Part shown: positions 34,331 to 42,975 of the stretch, one piece after another
Layout of the letters: each line of letters begins with the position of its first letter
How positions within the stretch are numbered: position 1 is the first letter of the stretch
DNA from: CAKRJP01 sp963634745
GTDB lineage: Bacteria; Bacillota; Clostridia; Lachnospirales; Lachnospiraceae
Reading direction: 5' to 3'
Length of the DNA stretch: 63,029 nt
Assembly (NCBI GenBank): GCA_963634745.1
Contig: CAVHCX010000018.1
Location: 1 to 63,029 of the forward strand
Program-made: the position numbers and the translations under genes
Notes under the pieces: generated by a model
Told to the model about the DNA's origin: nothing
The model's database searches: none
The model's input: the letters and a program-made list of their open reading frames with translations, nothing else

Positions 34331-35350
34331 ATGCAGAAGATTTTAATTACCGGAGGAGCAGGATATATTGGAAGCCACACAGCAGTGGAACTTTTGAAGG
34401 AAGGTTACGAAGTAGTTGTTTATGATAATCTTTGTAATTCTTCAAAGGAGTCTTTAAGAAGAGTCGAGGAGCTGACAGGAAAGAAGATCGCTTTTTATGA
34501 GGGCGATGTTCTGGATGAGGCAGCCTTAGAGGCTATGCTTCAGGCAGAAAAGCCGGATGCAGTTATCCACTGTGCAGCCCTTAAGGCAGTAGGAGAGTCT
34601 GTAGAGAAGCCATTGCTTTACTATCACAATAATATTACCGGAACCCTGACTCTTCTTCGGGTGATGGACCGCTGTGGCGTTAAGAATATTGTATTTAGTT
34701 CTTCTGCCACTGTATATGGAGATCCGAAAGAGATGCCAATTACAGAGTCATGCCCTAAGGGACAGTGTACCAATCCTTATGGTTGGACCAAGTCTATGAT
34801 GGAGCAGATTATGACAGATTTCCAGAAGGCAAATCTGAAGTGGAATGTAGTTTTACTTCGCTATTTTAACCCGGTAGGAGCTCATGAGAGCGGACGGATC
34901 GGAGAGGATCCTAAGGGAATCCCGAATAATCTTATGCCTTATATCACCCAGGTGGCTGTAGGAAAGAGAGAGAAACTTGGAGTATTTGGAAATGACTATG
35001 ATACCCCGGATGGTACCGGTGTTCGTGACTATATCCATGTGGTAGATTTAGCTATCGGTCATGTGAAGGCAGTTGGATATATCTTCAGCAATCCCGGAAT
35101 TGATGTAATCAATTTAGGAACCGGCGTGGGATATTCTGTATTGGATATGGTAAAGGCATTTTCTAAGGCATGCGGCAAGGAACTTCCTTATGAGATCAAG
35201 CCTAGACGAGCAGGAGACGTGGCTATGTGCTATGCAGATCCTACCAAGGCCTATAAGGTATTAGGCTGGAAGGCTGAGAGAGGTTTGGATCAGATGTGTG
35301 AAGATTCCTGGAGATGGCAGTCTCAGAACCCTGATGGATACAGGAGCTAG
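34331..35350 (+). CDS. galE: UDP-glucose 4-epimerase
   Basis: This 339-residue short-chain dehydrogenase-like protein has the NAD-binding ILITGGAGYIGSHTAVELL at the N-terminus and the YxxxK pair in NPYGWTKSMMEQI with the Ser/Thr-bearing VFSSSATVYG. It interconverts UDP-glucose and UDP-galactose for the Leloir pathway and surface glycans. AGGAGG ends about 7 nt before the ATG. The protein ends two bases before the gdpP start, so it may be co-transcribed with the next cluster. The sequence is standard, with no missing residues. Confidence 0.95.
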   Translation: MQKILITGGAGYIGSHTAVELLKEGYEVVVYDNLCNSSKESLRRVEELTGKKIAFYEGDVLDEAALEAMLQAEKPDAVIHCAALKAVGESVEKPLLYYHNNITGTLTLLRVMDRCGVKNIVFSSSATVYGDPKEMPITESCPKGQCTNPYGWTKSMMEQIMTDFQKANLKWNVVLLRYFNPVGAHESGRIGEDPKGIPNNLMPYITQVAVGKREKLGVFGNDYDTPDGTGVRDYIHVVDLAIGHVKAVGYIFSNPGIDVINLGTGVGYSVLDMVKAFSKACGKELPYEIKPRRAGDVAMCYADPTKAYKVLGWKAERGLDQMCEDSWRWQSQNPDGYRS

Positions 35351-35352
35351 TT

Positions 35353-37401
35353 ATGAATGATGATATAGAGCTTAGGGGACAACTAAAGATTTATATGAAG
35401 TGGCCCATCCTCCTGTCGGTGGTCATGGTGGCTATTAATCTGTGCGCCATGGTTATGGACCGGGAGGGGCGGCTCATTCTTCTTGTATTTGCCACGCTTT
35501 TTATTGGAGGTTCTGTGCTCTTATATTTGCGGTGTAAGGCAGTCCTTATGCAGGAATTGGTTACCTTTGCGCTACAGTACGGTGTGGTCCAGAATACCCT
35601 TTTAAAAGAGATTGACATCCCCTACGCCATGCTTTTGGACAATGGAACTCTTGTCTGGATGAACAATGAATTTGAGCGCATTTTAGATGTAGACGATTAT
35701 GAGGAGATCCATATTTCCAGGTATATGCCGGAGATTAACTCTACCATTTTTCCAAAGGATGATACACAGACTGTAGAGATGCAGGTGTTTTATAATAAAC
35801 GGGAATACAAGGCCATGTTAAACAGGCTGCCGGTTAAAGGTTTTAAAGGCAGCCAGGACTTTGTTAAGATCCCGGAGGAATCCCGGCATTTTGTGGCAGT
35901 TTACTTAGAAGATGTAACGGAATTAAATCGCTATATCAGAGAAAGTGAAGAACAGCGCCTGATTGCAGGTCTCATTTATATTGATAATTATGATGAGGTC
36001 AATGACCGGGTGGAGGAAGCCAGACAGTCTCTTTTGTGGGCCTTGGTGGACCGCCGCATTAATCAGTATATTAGCAAGGTAGATGGTATTGCAAAGCGGC
36101 TGGAAAATGATAAATACTTTGTAGTCATCCAGAAGCATTTCTATGAGAGCTTAAAGGAAGACAGATTCTCTCTTATGGAAGATGTAAAGGCAGTAAATCT
36201 TGGAAATGATATTCCGGTAACCCTAAGTATTGGCCTGGGACTTAGCGAGGAGTCCTATGGTCAAAGTTACGGCTATGCCCGTGTAGCTATTGATCTTGCC
36301 CTGGCAAGAGGTGGAGATCAGGCAGTTATAAAGGATGCCCACGGTATCACTTATTTTGGCGGAAAGAGCGAGCAGACTTCGAAAAATACCAGGGTCAAGG
36401 CCAGAGTTAAGGCTGAGGCTCTGAAAGAGTTTATTACCGTTAAGGACGACATTTTCGTTATGGGGCATAAGCTTACAGATGTGGATGCCCTGGGAGCCGG
36501 TATTGGTATTTACCGGGCGGCGGCAGCCCTTGGTAAGAGAGCTTATATTGTCATCAATGAAGTATCTGCTTCCCTTCGCCCCCTCTATGAAACCTTTGTA
36601 GCCAATGAAAATTATCCGGAAGATTTATTCTTAAAATCTTCAGAGGCAATTTCCAAGGCAGACGCAAACTCTATGGTGGTGGTTGTGGATACCAACCGGC
36701 CCCAGATGACAGAGTGCGAGGAGCTTCTTAAGAAGACCAAGACTATTGTGGTATTAGACCACCACAGACAGAGCAGTGACCATATTGAGAATGCCCTGCT
36801 TGCTTATATTGAACCGAATGCTTCCTCTGCTTGCGAGATGGTAGCAGAGGTCTTGCAATATATTGTAGATGATATTAAAATACCAAAATTAGAGGCCAGC
36901 AGTCTCTATGCCGGTATTATGATCGATACCAATAATTTTGTGAACCGCACAGGAGTGCGCACCTTTGAGGCGGCCGCATTCTTAAGAAGATGCGGTGCAG
37001 ATCTTACCCTGGTGCGTAAGATGTTTAGAGATGATATGGCTTCCTACAGGGCCAAGGCAGAGATCATCAGCAGTGCTGAGGTTTATCGGGAGATTTTTGC
37101 CATTGCTGTGGGAGAACATTTGCCTATTGAGAGTCCTACTATTGTGGGAGCTCAGGCGGCCAACGAGCTTTTGGATATTAATGCCATTAAGGCATCCTTT
37201 GTACTGACGGATTACAATGGCAAGATTTATGTAAGTGCCAGATCCATTGATGAGGTAAATGTTCAGGTAATCATGGAACATTTAGGAGGAGGGGGACATT
37301 TGAACGCCTCCGGAGCCCAGTTTGGCCATACAGATATGAAGGAAGCAGTTGCAGCCCTTAAGGCTGTAATTGATGAAATGATAAGAGAAGGAGAAATTTA
37401 A
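35353..37401 (+). CDS. gdpP: cyclic-di-AMP phosphodiesterase, GdpP/DhhP type
   Basis: This 682-residue membrane protein has two N-terminal helices (about 15-60), a PAS-like domain (PYAMLLDNGTLVWMNNEFER), a degenerate GGDEF domain and a DHH/DHHA1 phosphodiesterase. FVMGHKLTDVDALGAGIGIY and VVLDHHRQS bind manganese, and GGGGHLNASGAQ is the DHHA1 substrate motif. It hydrolyses c-di-AMP, a regulator of potassium and osmotic balance. Location directly before rplI and dnaB matches the conserved Firmicutes order. The start at 35353 follows galE so closely that coupling is likely. Confidence 0.93.
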   Translation: MNDDIELRGQLKIYMKWPILLSVVMVAINLCAMVMDREGRLILLVFATLFIGGSVLLYLRCKAVLMQELVTFALQYGVVQNTLLKEIDIPYAMLLDNGTLVWMNNEFERILDVDDYEEIHISRYMPEINSTIFPKDDTQTVEMQVFYNKREYKAMLNRLPVKGFKGSQDFVKIPEESRHFVAVYLEDVTELNRYIRESEEQRLIAGLIYIDNYDEVNDRVEEARQSLLWALVDRRINQYISKVDGIAKRLENDKYFVVIQKHFYESLKEDRFSLMEDVKAVNLGNDIPVTLSIGLGLSEESYGQSYGYARVAIDLALARGGDQAVIKDAHGITYFGGKSEQTSKNTRVKARVKAEALKEFITVKDDIFVMGHKLTDVDALGAGIGIYRAAAALGKRAYIVINEVSASLRPLYETFVANENYPEDLFLKSSEAISKADANSMVVVVDTNRPQMTECEELLKKTKTIVVLDHHRQSSDHIENALLAYIEPNASSACEMVAEVLQYIVDDIKIPKLEASSLYAGIMIDTNNFVNRTGVRTFEAAAFLRRCGADLTLVRKMFRDDMASYRAKAEIISSAEVYREIFAIAVGEHLPIESPTIVGAQAANELLDINAIKASFVLTDYNGKIYVSARSIDEVNVQVIMEHLGGGGHLNASGAQFGHTDMKEAVAALKAVIDEMIREGEI

Positions 37402-37402
37402 G

Positions 37403-37852
37403 ATGAAAGTTATCTTAACAGAAGATGTGAAATCCCTGGGAAAGAAGGGAGAGATCGTAGAAGTAAGTGACGGATATGCAAGAAACTTTATCCTGAAAAA
37501 GAAGAAAGGCCTGGAGGCCAACAGTGCCAACATGAATGATTTAAAGCTTAAGAAGGCAAATGATGATAAAATTGCCCAGGAGCAGTATGAGGCAGCCTTA
37601 GAGCTTAAAAAGCAGGTGGAGGCCGGACAGATCACAGTTGGCATCAAGACAGGAGAAGGCGGAAGAACCTTCGGTTCTGTTTCTTCCAAGGAAATTGCGG
37701 CAGAGGTGAAGAGTCAGCTGGGCTTAACAATCGATAAGAAGAAAATTCAGATGAAGGAGCCTATTAAATCTCTCGGAACCTTCAATGTGCCGGTGAAACT
37801 TCATGTGAAAGTAACTGCAGAACTTAAGGTTGTAGTAACTGAAGAAGCGTAA
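37403..37852 (+). CDS. rplI: 50S ribosomal protein L9
   Basis: This 149-residue protein matches L9 throughout: MKVILTEDVKSLGKKGEIVE begins the N-terminal rRNA-binding domain, followed by the long connecting helix and the C-terminal domain. It binds 23S rRNA near the L1 stalk. The gene begins one base after the gdpP stop and lies 12 bp before dnaB. Confidence 0.97.
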   Translation: MKVILTEDVKSLGKKGEIVEVSDGYARNFILKKKKGLEANSANMNDLKLKKANDDKIAQEQYEAALELKKQVEAGQITVGIKTGEGGRTFGSVSSKEIAAEVKSQLGLTIDKKKIQMKEPIKSLGTFNVPVKLHVKVTAELKVVVTEEA

Positions 37853-37864
37853 GGATAAATTTAC

Positions 37865-39217
37865 ATGGAAGAATACATGGAAGAAGCCGTTATAAAGCGG
37901 ACAATGCCCAATGACTACGTGGCAGAGCAGGCAGTTGTGGGAGCCATGCTGATGGATCAGGATGCCATAACCAAGGCGTCGGAGATTGTAAGCGGTGAGG
38001 ATTTCTACAACAAGGCCTACGGCATTGTCTTTGATGCCATGGTTGAGCTTTACAACCAGAGAACCCCGGTGGATTTGGTTACCCTGCAGTCTAAATTAAA
38101 GGAAAAGAATGTCCCTCCGGAGGTATCCGGATTGGAATTTGCCAAGGATTTATTAGATGCAGTGCCAACCTCGGTAAATGTAGAATCCTATGCGAGAATT
38201 GTGGCGGACAAGGCCACCATGCGAAAGCTCATTAGGATTAATGAAGAAATTGAAAATATGTGCTATATGGGAAATGAGTCCCTGGAAGAAATCCTGGATA
38301 AGACAGAAAAAACCATTTTCAACCTGCTGCAAAGCAGAGATAGTGGGGAATTTGTGCCGATTCAGGATATTGTTGTTAATGCCCTTACTAAGATCGAGAA
38401 GGCTTCCAAAAGCGCGGGAACGGTTACAGGTATTCCGACAGGATTTATGGATCTTGACTATAAGCTTTCCGGATTTCAGCCTTCGGATTTAATTCTAGTG
38501 GCGGCAAGACCTTCTATGGGAAAGACAGCCTTTGTCCTAAATATCGCACAGTATATGGCCTTCCGTAAGGATCGCTGTGTAGCTATCTTTAGTTTGGAGA
38601 TGTCCAAGGAACAGTTGGTTAACCGTCTCTTTTCTTTGGAATCTCAGGTAGATGCCCAGGCCCTAAGGACCGGTAAGATGAAGGATTCCGATTGGGACAA
38701 GTTGATCGAGGGTGCCGGTATCGTAGGAAAGTCAAGGATGATCATTGACGATACTCCAAGTATTTCTATTTCGGAACTCCGTTCCAAGTGTAGAAAGTAT
38801 AAGCTGGAGTTTGGCCTAGACTGTGTCATGATCGATTACTTGCAGTTGATGTCCGGTGGTGTCGGACGGAAAAATGAATCCAGACAGCAGGAGATTTCCG
38901 ATATTTCCCGTTCATTAAAAGCCCTGGCCCGTGAGTTAAATGTGCCTGTGGTGGCCCTTTCTCAGTTGAGCCGTGCGGTGGAATCAAGACCGGACAAGCG
39001 GCCTATGCTCTCGGATCTTCGTGAATCCGGAGCTATCGAGCAGGATGCCGATGTAGTTATGTTTATCTACCGAGATGAGTACTATAATAAGGACTCCGAA
39101 TATAAGAATCAGGCGGAGATTATTATCGCTAAGCAGAGAAACGGTCCGGTAGGAACTGTAAATCTGGCATGGCTGGGTCAGTATACCAAGTTTGCAAACT
39201 TATCAAGGGAAGAGTAA
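37865..39217 (+). CDS. dnaB: replicative DNA helicase
   Basis: This 450-residue hexameric helicase has the N-terminal primase-interaction domain (EQAVVGAMLMDQDAITKASE) and the RecA-like motor with Walker A ARPSMGKTAFVLNIA, Walker B in CVMIDYLQLM, and the C-terminal block LSDLRESGAIEQDADVVMFI. It unwinds the fork ahead of the replisome. It is the last gene of the conserved gdpP-rplI-dnaB cluster. A GTAAGGA site lies before the ATG at 37865. A second in-frame ATG at 37877 is possible. No intein or frameshift is present. Confidence 0.97.
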   Translation: MEEYMEEAVIKRTMPNDYVAEQAVVGAMLMDQDAITKASEIVSGEDFYNKAYGIVFDAMVELYNQRTPVDLVTLQSKLKEKNVPPEVSGLEFAKDLLDAVPTSVNVESYARIVADKATMRKLIRINEEIENMCYMGNESLEEILDKTEKTIFNLLQSRDSGEFVPIQDIVVNALTKIEKASKSAGTVTGIPTGFMDLDYKLSGFQPSDLILVAARPSMGKTAFVLNIAQYMAFRKDRCVAIFSLEMSKEQLVNRLFSLESQVDAQALRTGKMKDSDWDKLIEGAGIVGKSRMIIDDTPSISISELRSKCRKYKLEFGLDCVMIDYLQLMSGGVGRKNESRQQEISDISRSLKALARELNVPVVALSQLSRAVESRPDKRPMLSDLRESGAIEQDADVVMFIYRDEYYNKDSEYKNQAEIIIAKQRNGPVGTVNLAWLGQYTKFANLSREE

Positions 39218-39280
39218 TCTTTAGGAATTTTTTTGGATGAGAGAGTTTCAGGGGTGTAAAGGATACAGGAGTTTGAAAAG

Positions 39281-40690
39281 ATGAATTTACGAAAAAATAT
39301 AGCCCTAGCAGTGGCCCTAGCCATGACCACAGGTCTTTTGGCAGGCTGTGGGGGCAGTAGTAGTTCCGATACACAGGAAGAGTCTGCAAGAGCTAAGGTT
39401 CAGGAGCCGGAATATCAGGAAAAATTGGATCTTATTGATCCTACTGCCTATAATAATGTTTATGGATTAAAGCTTGAGAAGGGCACCTACCTGTCCATTA
39501 TCGGAAAAAGAAGCGATGATGCTTATTGGAAGGAAATTCAAAAGGGTGTCAAGCAGGCAGTGGCAGATCTTAATAAGGAGTTAGGATACGAAGGAAGCGA
39601 TAAGGTAAAAGCTACCTTCAATGCACCGGCTACTCCCGATGATGTAGATCAACAGGTAAATATTTTGGATGAGGAACTGTCCAGATACCCGGAAGCGGTG
39701 GCAATTTCAGTGGCAGATATCAAGGCCTGCGAGGTCCAGTTCGACCTGGCTACAGAAAACGATATTCCGGTGGTAGCCTTTGATTCCGGAACCGATTATG
39801 ACGGGGTTATGGCTACGGTAGCTACAGATAATCAGGCCACAGGTAAGGAAGTAGCAGATAAGATGGGAGAGGCCATGGAAAAGACGGGAGAGATTTTAGT
39901 ATTCTCCCATGATTCCAAGTCTCAGGCGGCCATTGACCGAACCTTGTCATTTGCAGATGAGATCAAGGCTGCTTATCCGGAAGTATCTATCGTAGAGACC
40001 TATGCTATGGACCGCCTAGACCTTTATAAAGAGAAGGTTGCAGCGGAGGTTAATGCAGGAACCTATGACTTAGAAAGCAAGACCTATACAGGAGATGGAA
40101 GCATCACAGATGCCTGGACAAATGGTACATCCGATACTTCTAAGACAGGGGCAGACAGCACGGATAGTACAGCGGCAGCAAGTACTAGCAGTAATGAAGG
40201 CAGTGCGGTGACCACAAGTGCTACAGCAGGAAGCACAGAAGCCGGTACAGACCAGGCTAGTGGGCAGAGTACGGAAGCGGGCGCTGCACAGACCAGTGAA
40301 GAGACGACGCCTCAAGTTCAGGCCAGTGATATTACAGAGGAGAATGTAATCGATTATATTTTCGCAAAACATCCAAATGCCAAGGGAGTTTATGCCACAA
40401 ACTCAGAGGTTATGAAGTTGGTATTGTCAGGATTAGAGAGAAATAAGATTGATACAGACAGTCTTACTATCATGGGATTTGATGTAAATGATTCTGTAAA
40501 AGCTGCTTTGGAAGATGGGATCATAGACGGTGTGATCCTGCAGAATCCTTTCGGAATGGGCTATGCATCGGTTATAGCGACTGCCAGAGCGGCGCTTGAT
40601 ATGGCCAATGAAGCAGTGGTTAATACCGGATATACCTGGGTTACTAAGGACAATTATAAAGAAGACGCGATACAGGCAGTGATCTACTAG
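39281..40690 (+). CDS. orphan sugar-binding lipoprotein with low-complexity insertion
   Basis: This 469-residue lipoprotein has a lipobox TGLLAGC (Cys23) and then a type-1 periplasmic-binding fold (Peripla_BP_4): YLSIIGKRSDDAYWKEIQKG and DIPVVAFDSGTDYDGVMAT in the first lobe, KGVYATNSEVMKLVLSGLER and TIMGFDVNDSVKAALEDG in the second. About residues 275-345 are a Ser/Thr/Ala/Gly-rich tract absent from typical members and inserted before the helix ENVIDYIFAKHP. No permease or ATPase is adjacent. It may instead feed a sensor, such as the two-component system encoded convergently next door, or share another importer. A terminator follows. Confidence 0.82.
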   Translation: MNLRKNIALAVALAMTTGLLAGCGGSSSSDTQEESARAKVQEPEYQEKLDLIDPTAYNNVYGLKLEKGTYLSIIGKRSDDAYWKEIQKGVKQAVADLNKELGYEGSDKVKATFNAPATPDDVDQQVNILDEELSRYPEAVAISVADIKACEVQFDLATENDIPVVAFDSGTDYDGVMATVATDNQATGKEVADKMGEAMEKTGEILVFSHDSKSQAAIDRTLSFADEIKAAYPEVSIVETYAMDRLDLYKEKVAAEVNAGTYDLESKTYTGDGSITDAWTNGTSDTSKTGADSTDSTAAASTSSNEGSAVTTSATAGSTEAGTDQASGQSTEAGAAQTSEETTPQVQASDITEENVIDYIFAKHPNAKGVYATNSEVMKLVLSGLERNKIDTDSLTIMGFDVNDSVKAALEDGIIDGVILQNPFGMGYASVIATARAALDMANEAVVNTGYTWVTKDNYKEDAIQAVIY

Positions 40691-40753
40691 ATGGTCTTGC
40701 CTGGTAAGAAAGCGCTCCTAGCTATGAAAATTGGGGAGCCAAGTAGACACATC

Positions 40754-40794
40754 AAAAAAGCCATGACACCAACTATAGGTGCCATGGCTTTTTT
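40754..40794. terminator. bidirectional terminator between convergent genes
   Basis: AAAAAAGCCATGACACC (40754-40770) pairs with GGTGCCATGGCTTTTTT (40778-40794), one mismatch, around a 7-nt loop. A-runs and T-runs flank it on both strands, so it ends both the binding-protein transcript and the kinase transcript from the opposite strand. Confidence 0.9.
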
Positions 40795-40797
40795 ATT

Positions 40798-42222
40798 TTA
40801 AGAAGATTTGTTTTGAGAAGATTTTGGAAGAGAAAAGATAAATTCTGTTCCCACTCCCTCGGTGCTAACCACCGTAATATTTTCATCGTGAGTCTGGATG
40901 GCCTCTTTTACAATGGCAAGCCCCAGGCCGGTCCCCTTCTTGTCCTTGCCGCGAGAGAGGTCGGACTTGTAGAAGCGTTCCCAGATTTTATTCAGGGAAT
41001 TTCTGGGGATTCCGATGCCTTCGTCCTTGACGGAAGTATAGACCTTGTCTCCCCGCTGGGTGGTTTCTATGGTGATAGTAGATTCCGCCGGGCTAAATTT
41101 AATGGCATTGTCTAAGAGGTTATAGAGGACTTGCTGGATTTTTCTTTGATCGGCATAGACCGACAGATTTTTTGTGGCAAAAATCAATTCCACAGAGATC
41201 TTCTTTTCCTTGCAGGTTCCCTCGAAACTAAAGACGACATGTTTGATCATTTCATGAAGGTCAAAGTCCTCTCGGTTTAAGAGTAAATGCTTGGTGTCAA
41301 ACTCATTGAGAGTAAGAAGGTCTCGGGTCAGGTCGGTTAAGCGTTCCGTTTCAAAAAGAATAATATCCAAATATTTGGGATATAATTCCGGCGGGATGGT
41401 CCCGTCTACCATGGCCTTTACATAACCGTTGATAGAGGTAAGGGGAGACCTAAAATCATGGGATACATTTGCAACAAAGGACTTCTGGTATTCCTCCATG
41501 TCTCGAAGCTGGGCGGACATATAATTTAGGGAGGCGGACAAATATCCGATTTCATCCTGGGAATTTACCGGGATCTCATAGTCCAGATTTCCGGAAGCGT
41601 ACTGGGTGGCAGCCTCCGTGATCTTCCTTAAGGGGCGATAAATCAGAAAATGAATTCCTAAAAGTACGACAAAAGACAGTAGATAAATAAGGCCTAGGCT
41701 TATATAGGCAATCGTCATATAGGAATCCAAGCTGTCTGCCAGGTCTGCGGTATATTTGTGGATGATCAGATAACCCTTGGGGGTATAATCCACAACCACC
41801 GGTGTGATAATAGAGATGACCTCCTGCTTAAAATAGCCATGATAGTCTCCGACCAAATATAAATCCCCGCTGGCCTCTGTAGGATCAAAATCCTCAATGG
41901 CAGCGGGAGAAGCCGGATAGGTATCGGCGTGGGAGGAAGTGATCATATCTCCTTCATTATCTACAAACCAAATAGCCGCATGAAACTGATCTTTCATGGC
42001 AGATAGCTGAAAATGTACGGAGGATAGGGAAAGCTCTTCCTTAAAATACTCCGGCAGGTAATTGTTGGCCACCAGGGTGGCGTCCTGGTACATGGAAGCG
42101 GCCGTACTGCTTTCCAAATAATTAGAAGTCAGGCCAGAGGTCAGGGTGGCCACCGCAAAAATACTGATAAAGCCGAAGATGATATAAATGAGAATGAATT
42201 TTAGGTAGAGTGCACTTTTCAT
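40798..42222 (-). CDS. sensor histidine kinase (EnvZ/PhoR type)
   Basis: This 474-residue kinase has two membrane helices (about 7-29 and 167-190) that flank a 135-residue extracellular sensor. A HAMP domain follows (RPLRKITEAATQYASGNLDY), then HisKA with FVANVSHDFRSPLTSINGY (phospho-accepting His), and HATPase with N-box VLYNLLDNAIKFSP and GTGLGLAIVKEAI. It is encoded 20 bp downstream of its response regulator. The stimulus is unknown. The neighbouring orphan sugar-binding lipoprotein is a candidate partner only by position. Confidence 0.93.
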   Translation of the reverse strand: MKSALYLKFILIYIIFGFISIFAVATLTSGLTSNYLESSTAASMYQDATLVANNYLPEYFKEELSLSSVHFQLSAMKDQFHAAIWFVDNEGDMITSSHADTYPASPAAIEDFDPTEASGDLYLVGDYHGYFKQEVISIITPVVVDYTPKGYLIIHKYTADLADSLDSYMTIAYISLGLIYLLSFVVLLGIHFLIYRPLRKITEAATQYASGNLDYEIPVNSQDEIGYLSASLNYMSAQLRDMEEYQKSFVANVSHDFRSPLTSINGYVKAMVDGTIPPELYPKYLDIILFETERLTDLTRDLLTLNEFDTKHLLLNREDFDLHEMIKHVVFSFEGTCKEKKISVELIFATKNLSVYADQRKIQQVLYNLLDNAIKFSPAESTITIETTQRGDKVYTSVKDEGIGIPRNSLNKIWERFYKSDLSRGKDKKGTGLGLAIVKEAIQTHDENITVVSTEGVGTEFIFSLPKSSQNKSS

Positions 42223-42242
42223 AAATAAAATTCCTCCTCTAT

Positions 42243-42947
42243 CTAGCGGCTTACCTCAAATTTGTAGCCAATGCCCCATACAGTGGCAAGGCTCCAGCCG
42301 TCATGGTCAGACAGCTTTTCTCGGATTCTTTTAATATGAACATCTACCGTTCTGGTATCGCCTACGTACTCATAACCCCAGATCTGGTCCAGAAGCTGTT
42401 CCCTGGTAAAAACCTGGTTGGGAGAGGAGGCAAGAAAATATAAAAGCTCCAATTCCTTGGGAGGCATTTCTACTTTCTCCCCATCTAGGGTTACAGAATA
42501 ATTGGTAAGATTAATGACAATTCCCGGATATTCTACATATTTTCCCGAAGGTTCTATGGAAGTTACCGGATCCGGAATGGTCTGGTAGCGGCGCAGGACC
42601 GCTTTTACTCTGGCTACCATTTCCTTGGAGTCAAAGGGTTTCATAATATAGTCATCGGCGCCAAGCTCCAAGCCCAATACCTTGTCAAAGACTTCTCCTT
42701 TTGCAGAGAGCATAATAATGGGGACGTTAGACCGCATTCGAAGCTCCCTACAGACCTGATAGCCGTCAATGCCGGGCAGCATCAGGTCCAAAAGGATCAG
42801 GTTGGGCTTGTAGCTATCAAATGCAAGGAGCGCAGACTCCCCGTCGTAGACCATTTTCGTATCAAAACATTCCTTGGTAAGATAAAGGGAAAGAAGTTCT
42901 GCAATATTGCTATCATCATCTACAATTAAAATTTTTTGTTTGTTCAT
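42243..42947 (-). CDS. OmpR/PhoB-family response regulator
   Basis: This 234-residue regulator has a receiver domain with ILIVDDDSNIAELLSLYL and phospho-acceptor Asp in LILLDLMLPGIDG, and a C-terminal winged helix ending in WGYEYVGDTRTVDVHIKRIR, the recognition-helix block of the OmpR family. It forms a two-component system with the kinase encoded directly downstream on the same strand. Its own gene lies 28 bp downstream of mutS2, so the three may share a transcript. Targets are not identifiable. Confidence 0.95.
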   Translation of the reverse strand: MNKQKILIVDDDSNIAELLSLYLTKECFDTKMVYDGESALLAFDSYKPNLILLDLMLPGIDGYQVCRELRMRSNVPIIMLSAKGEVFDKVLGLELGADDYIMKPFDSKEMVARVKAVLRRYQTIPDPVTSIEPSGKYVEYPGIVINLTNYSVTLDGEKVEMPPKELELLYFLASSPNQVFTREQLLDQIWGYEYVGDTRTVDVHIKRIREKLSDHDGWSLATVWGIGYKFEVSR

Positions 42948-42975
42948 GAGATTACTTCCTTTTGTTTTTTTGTTT

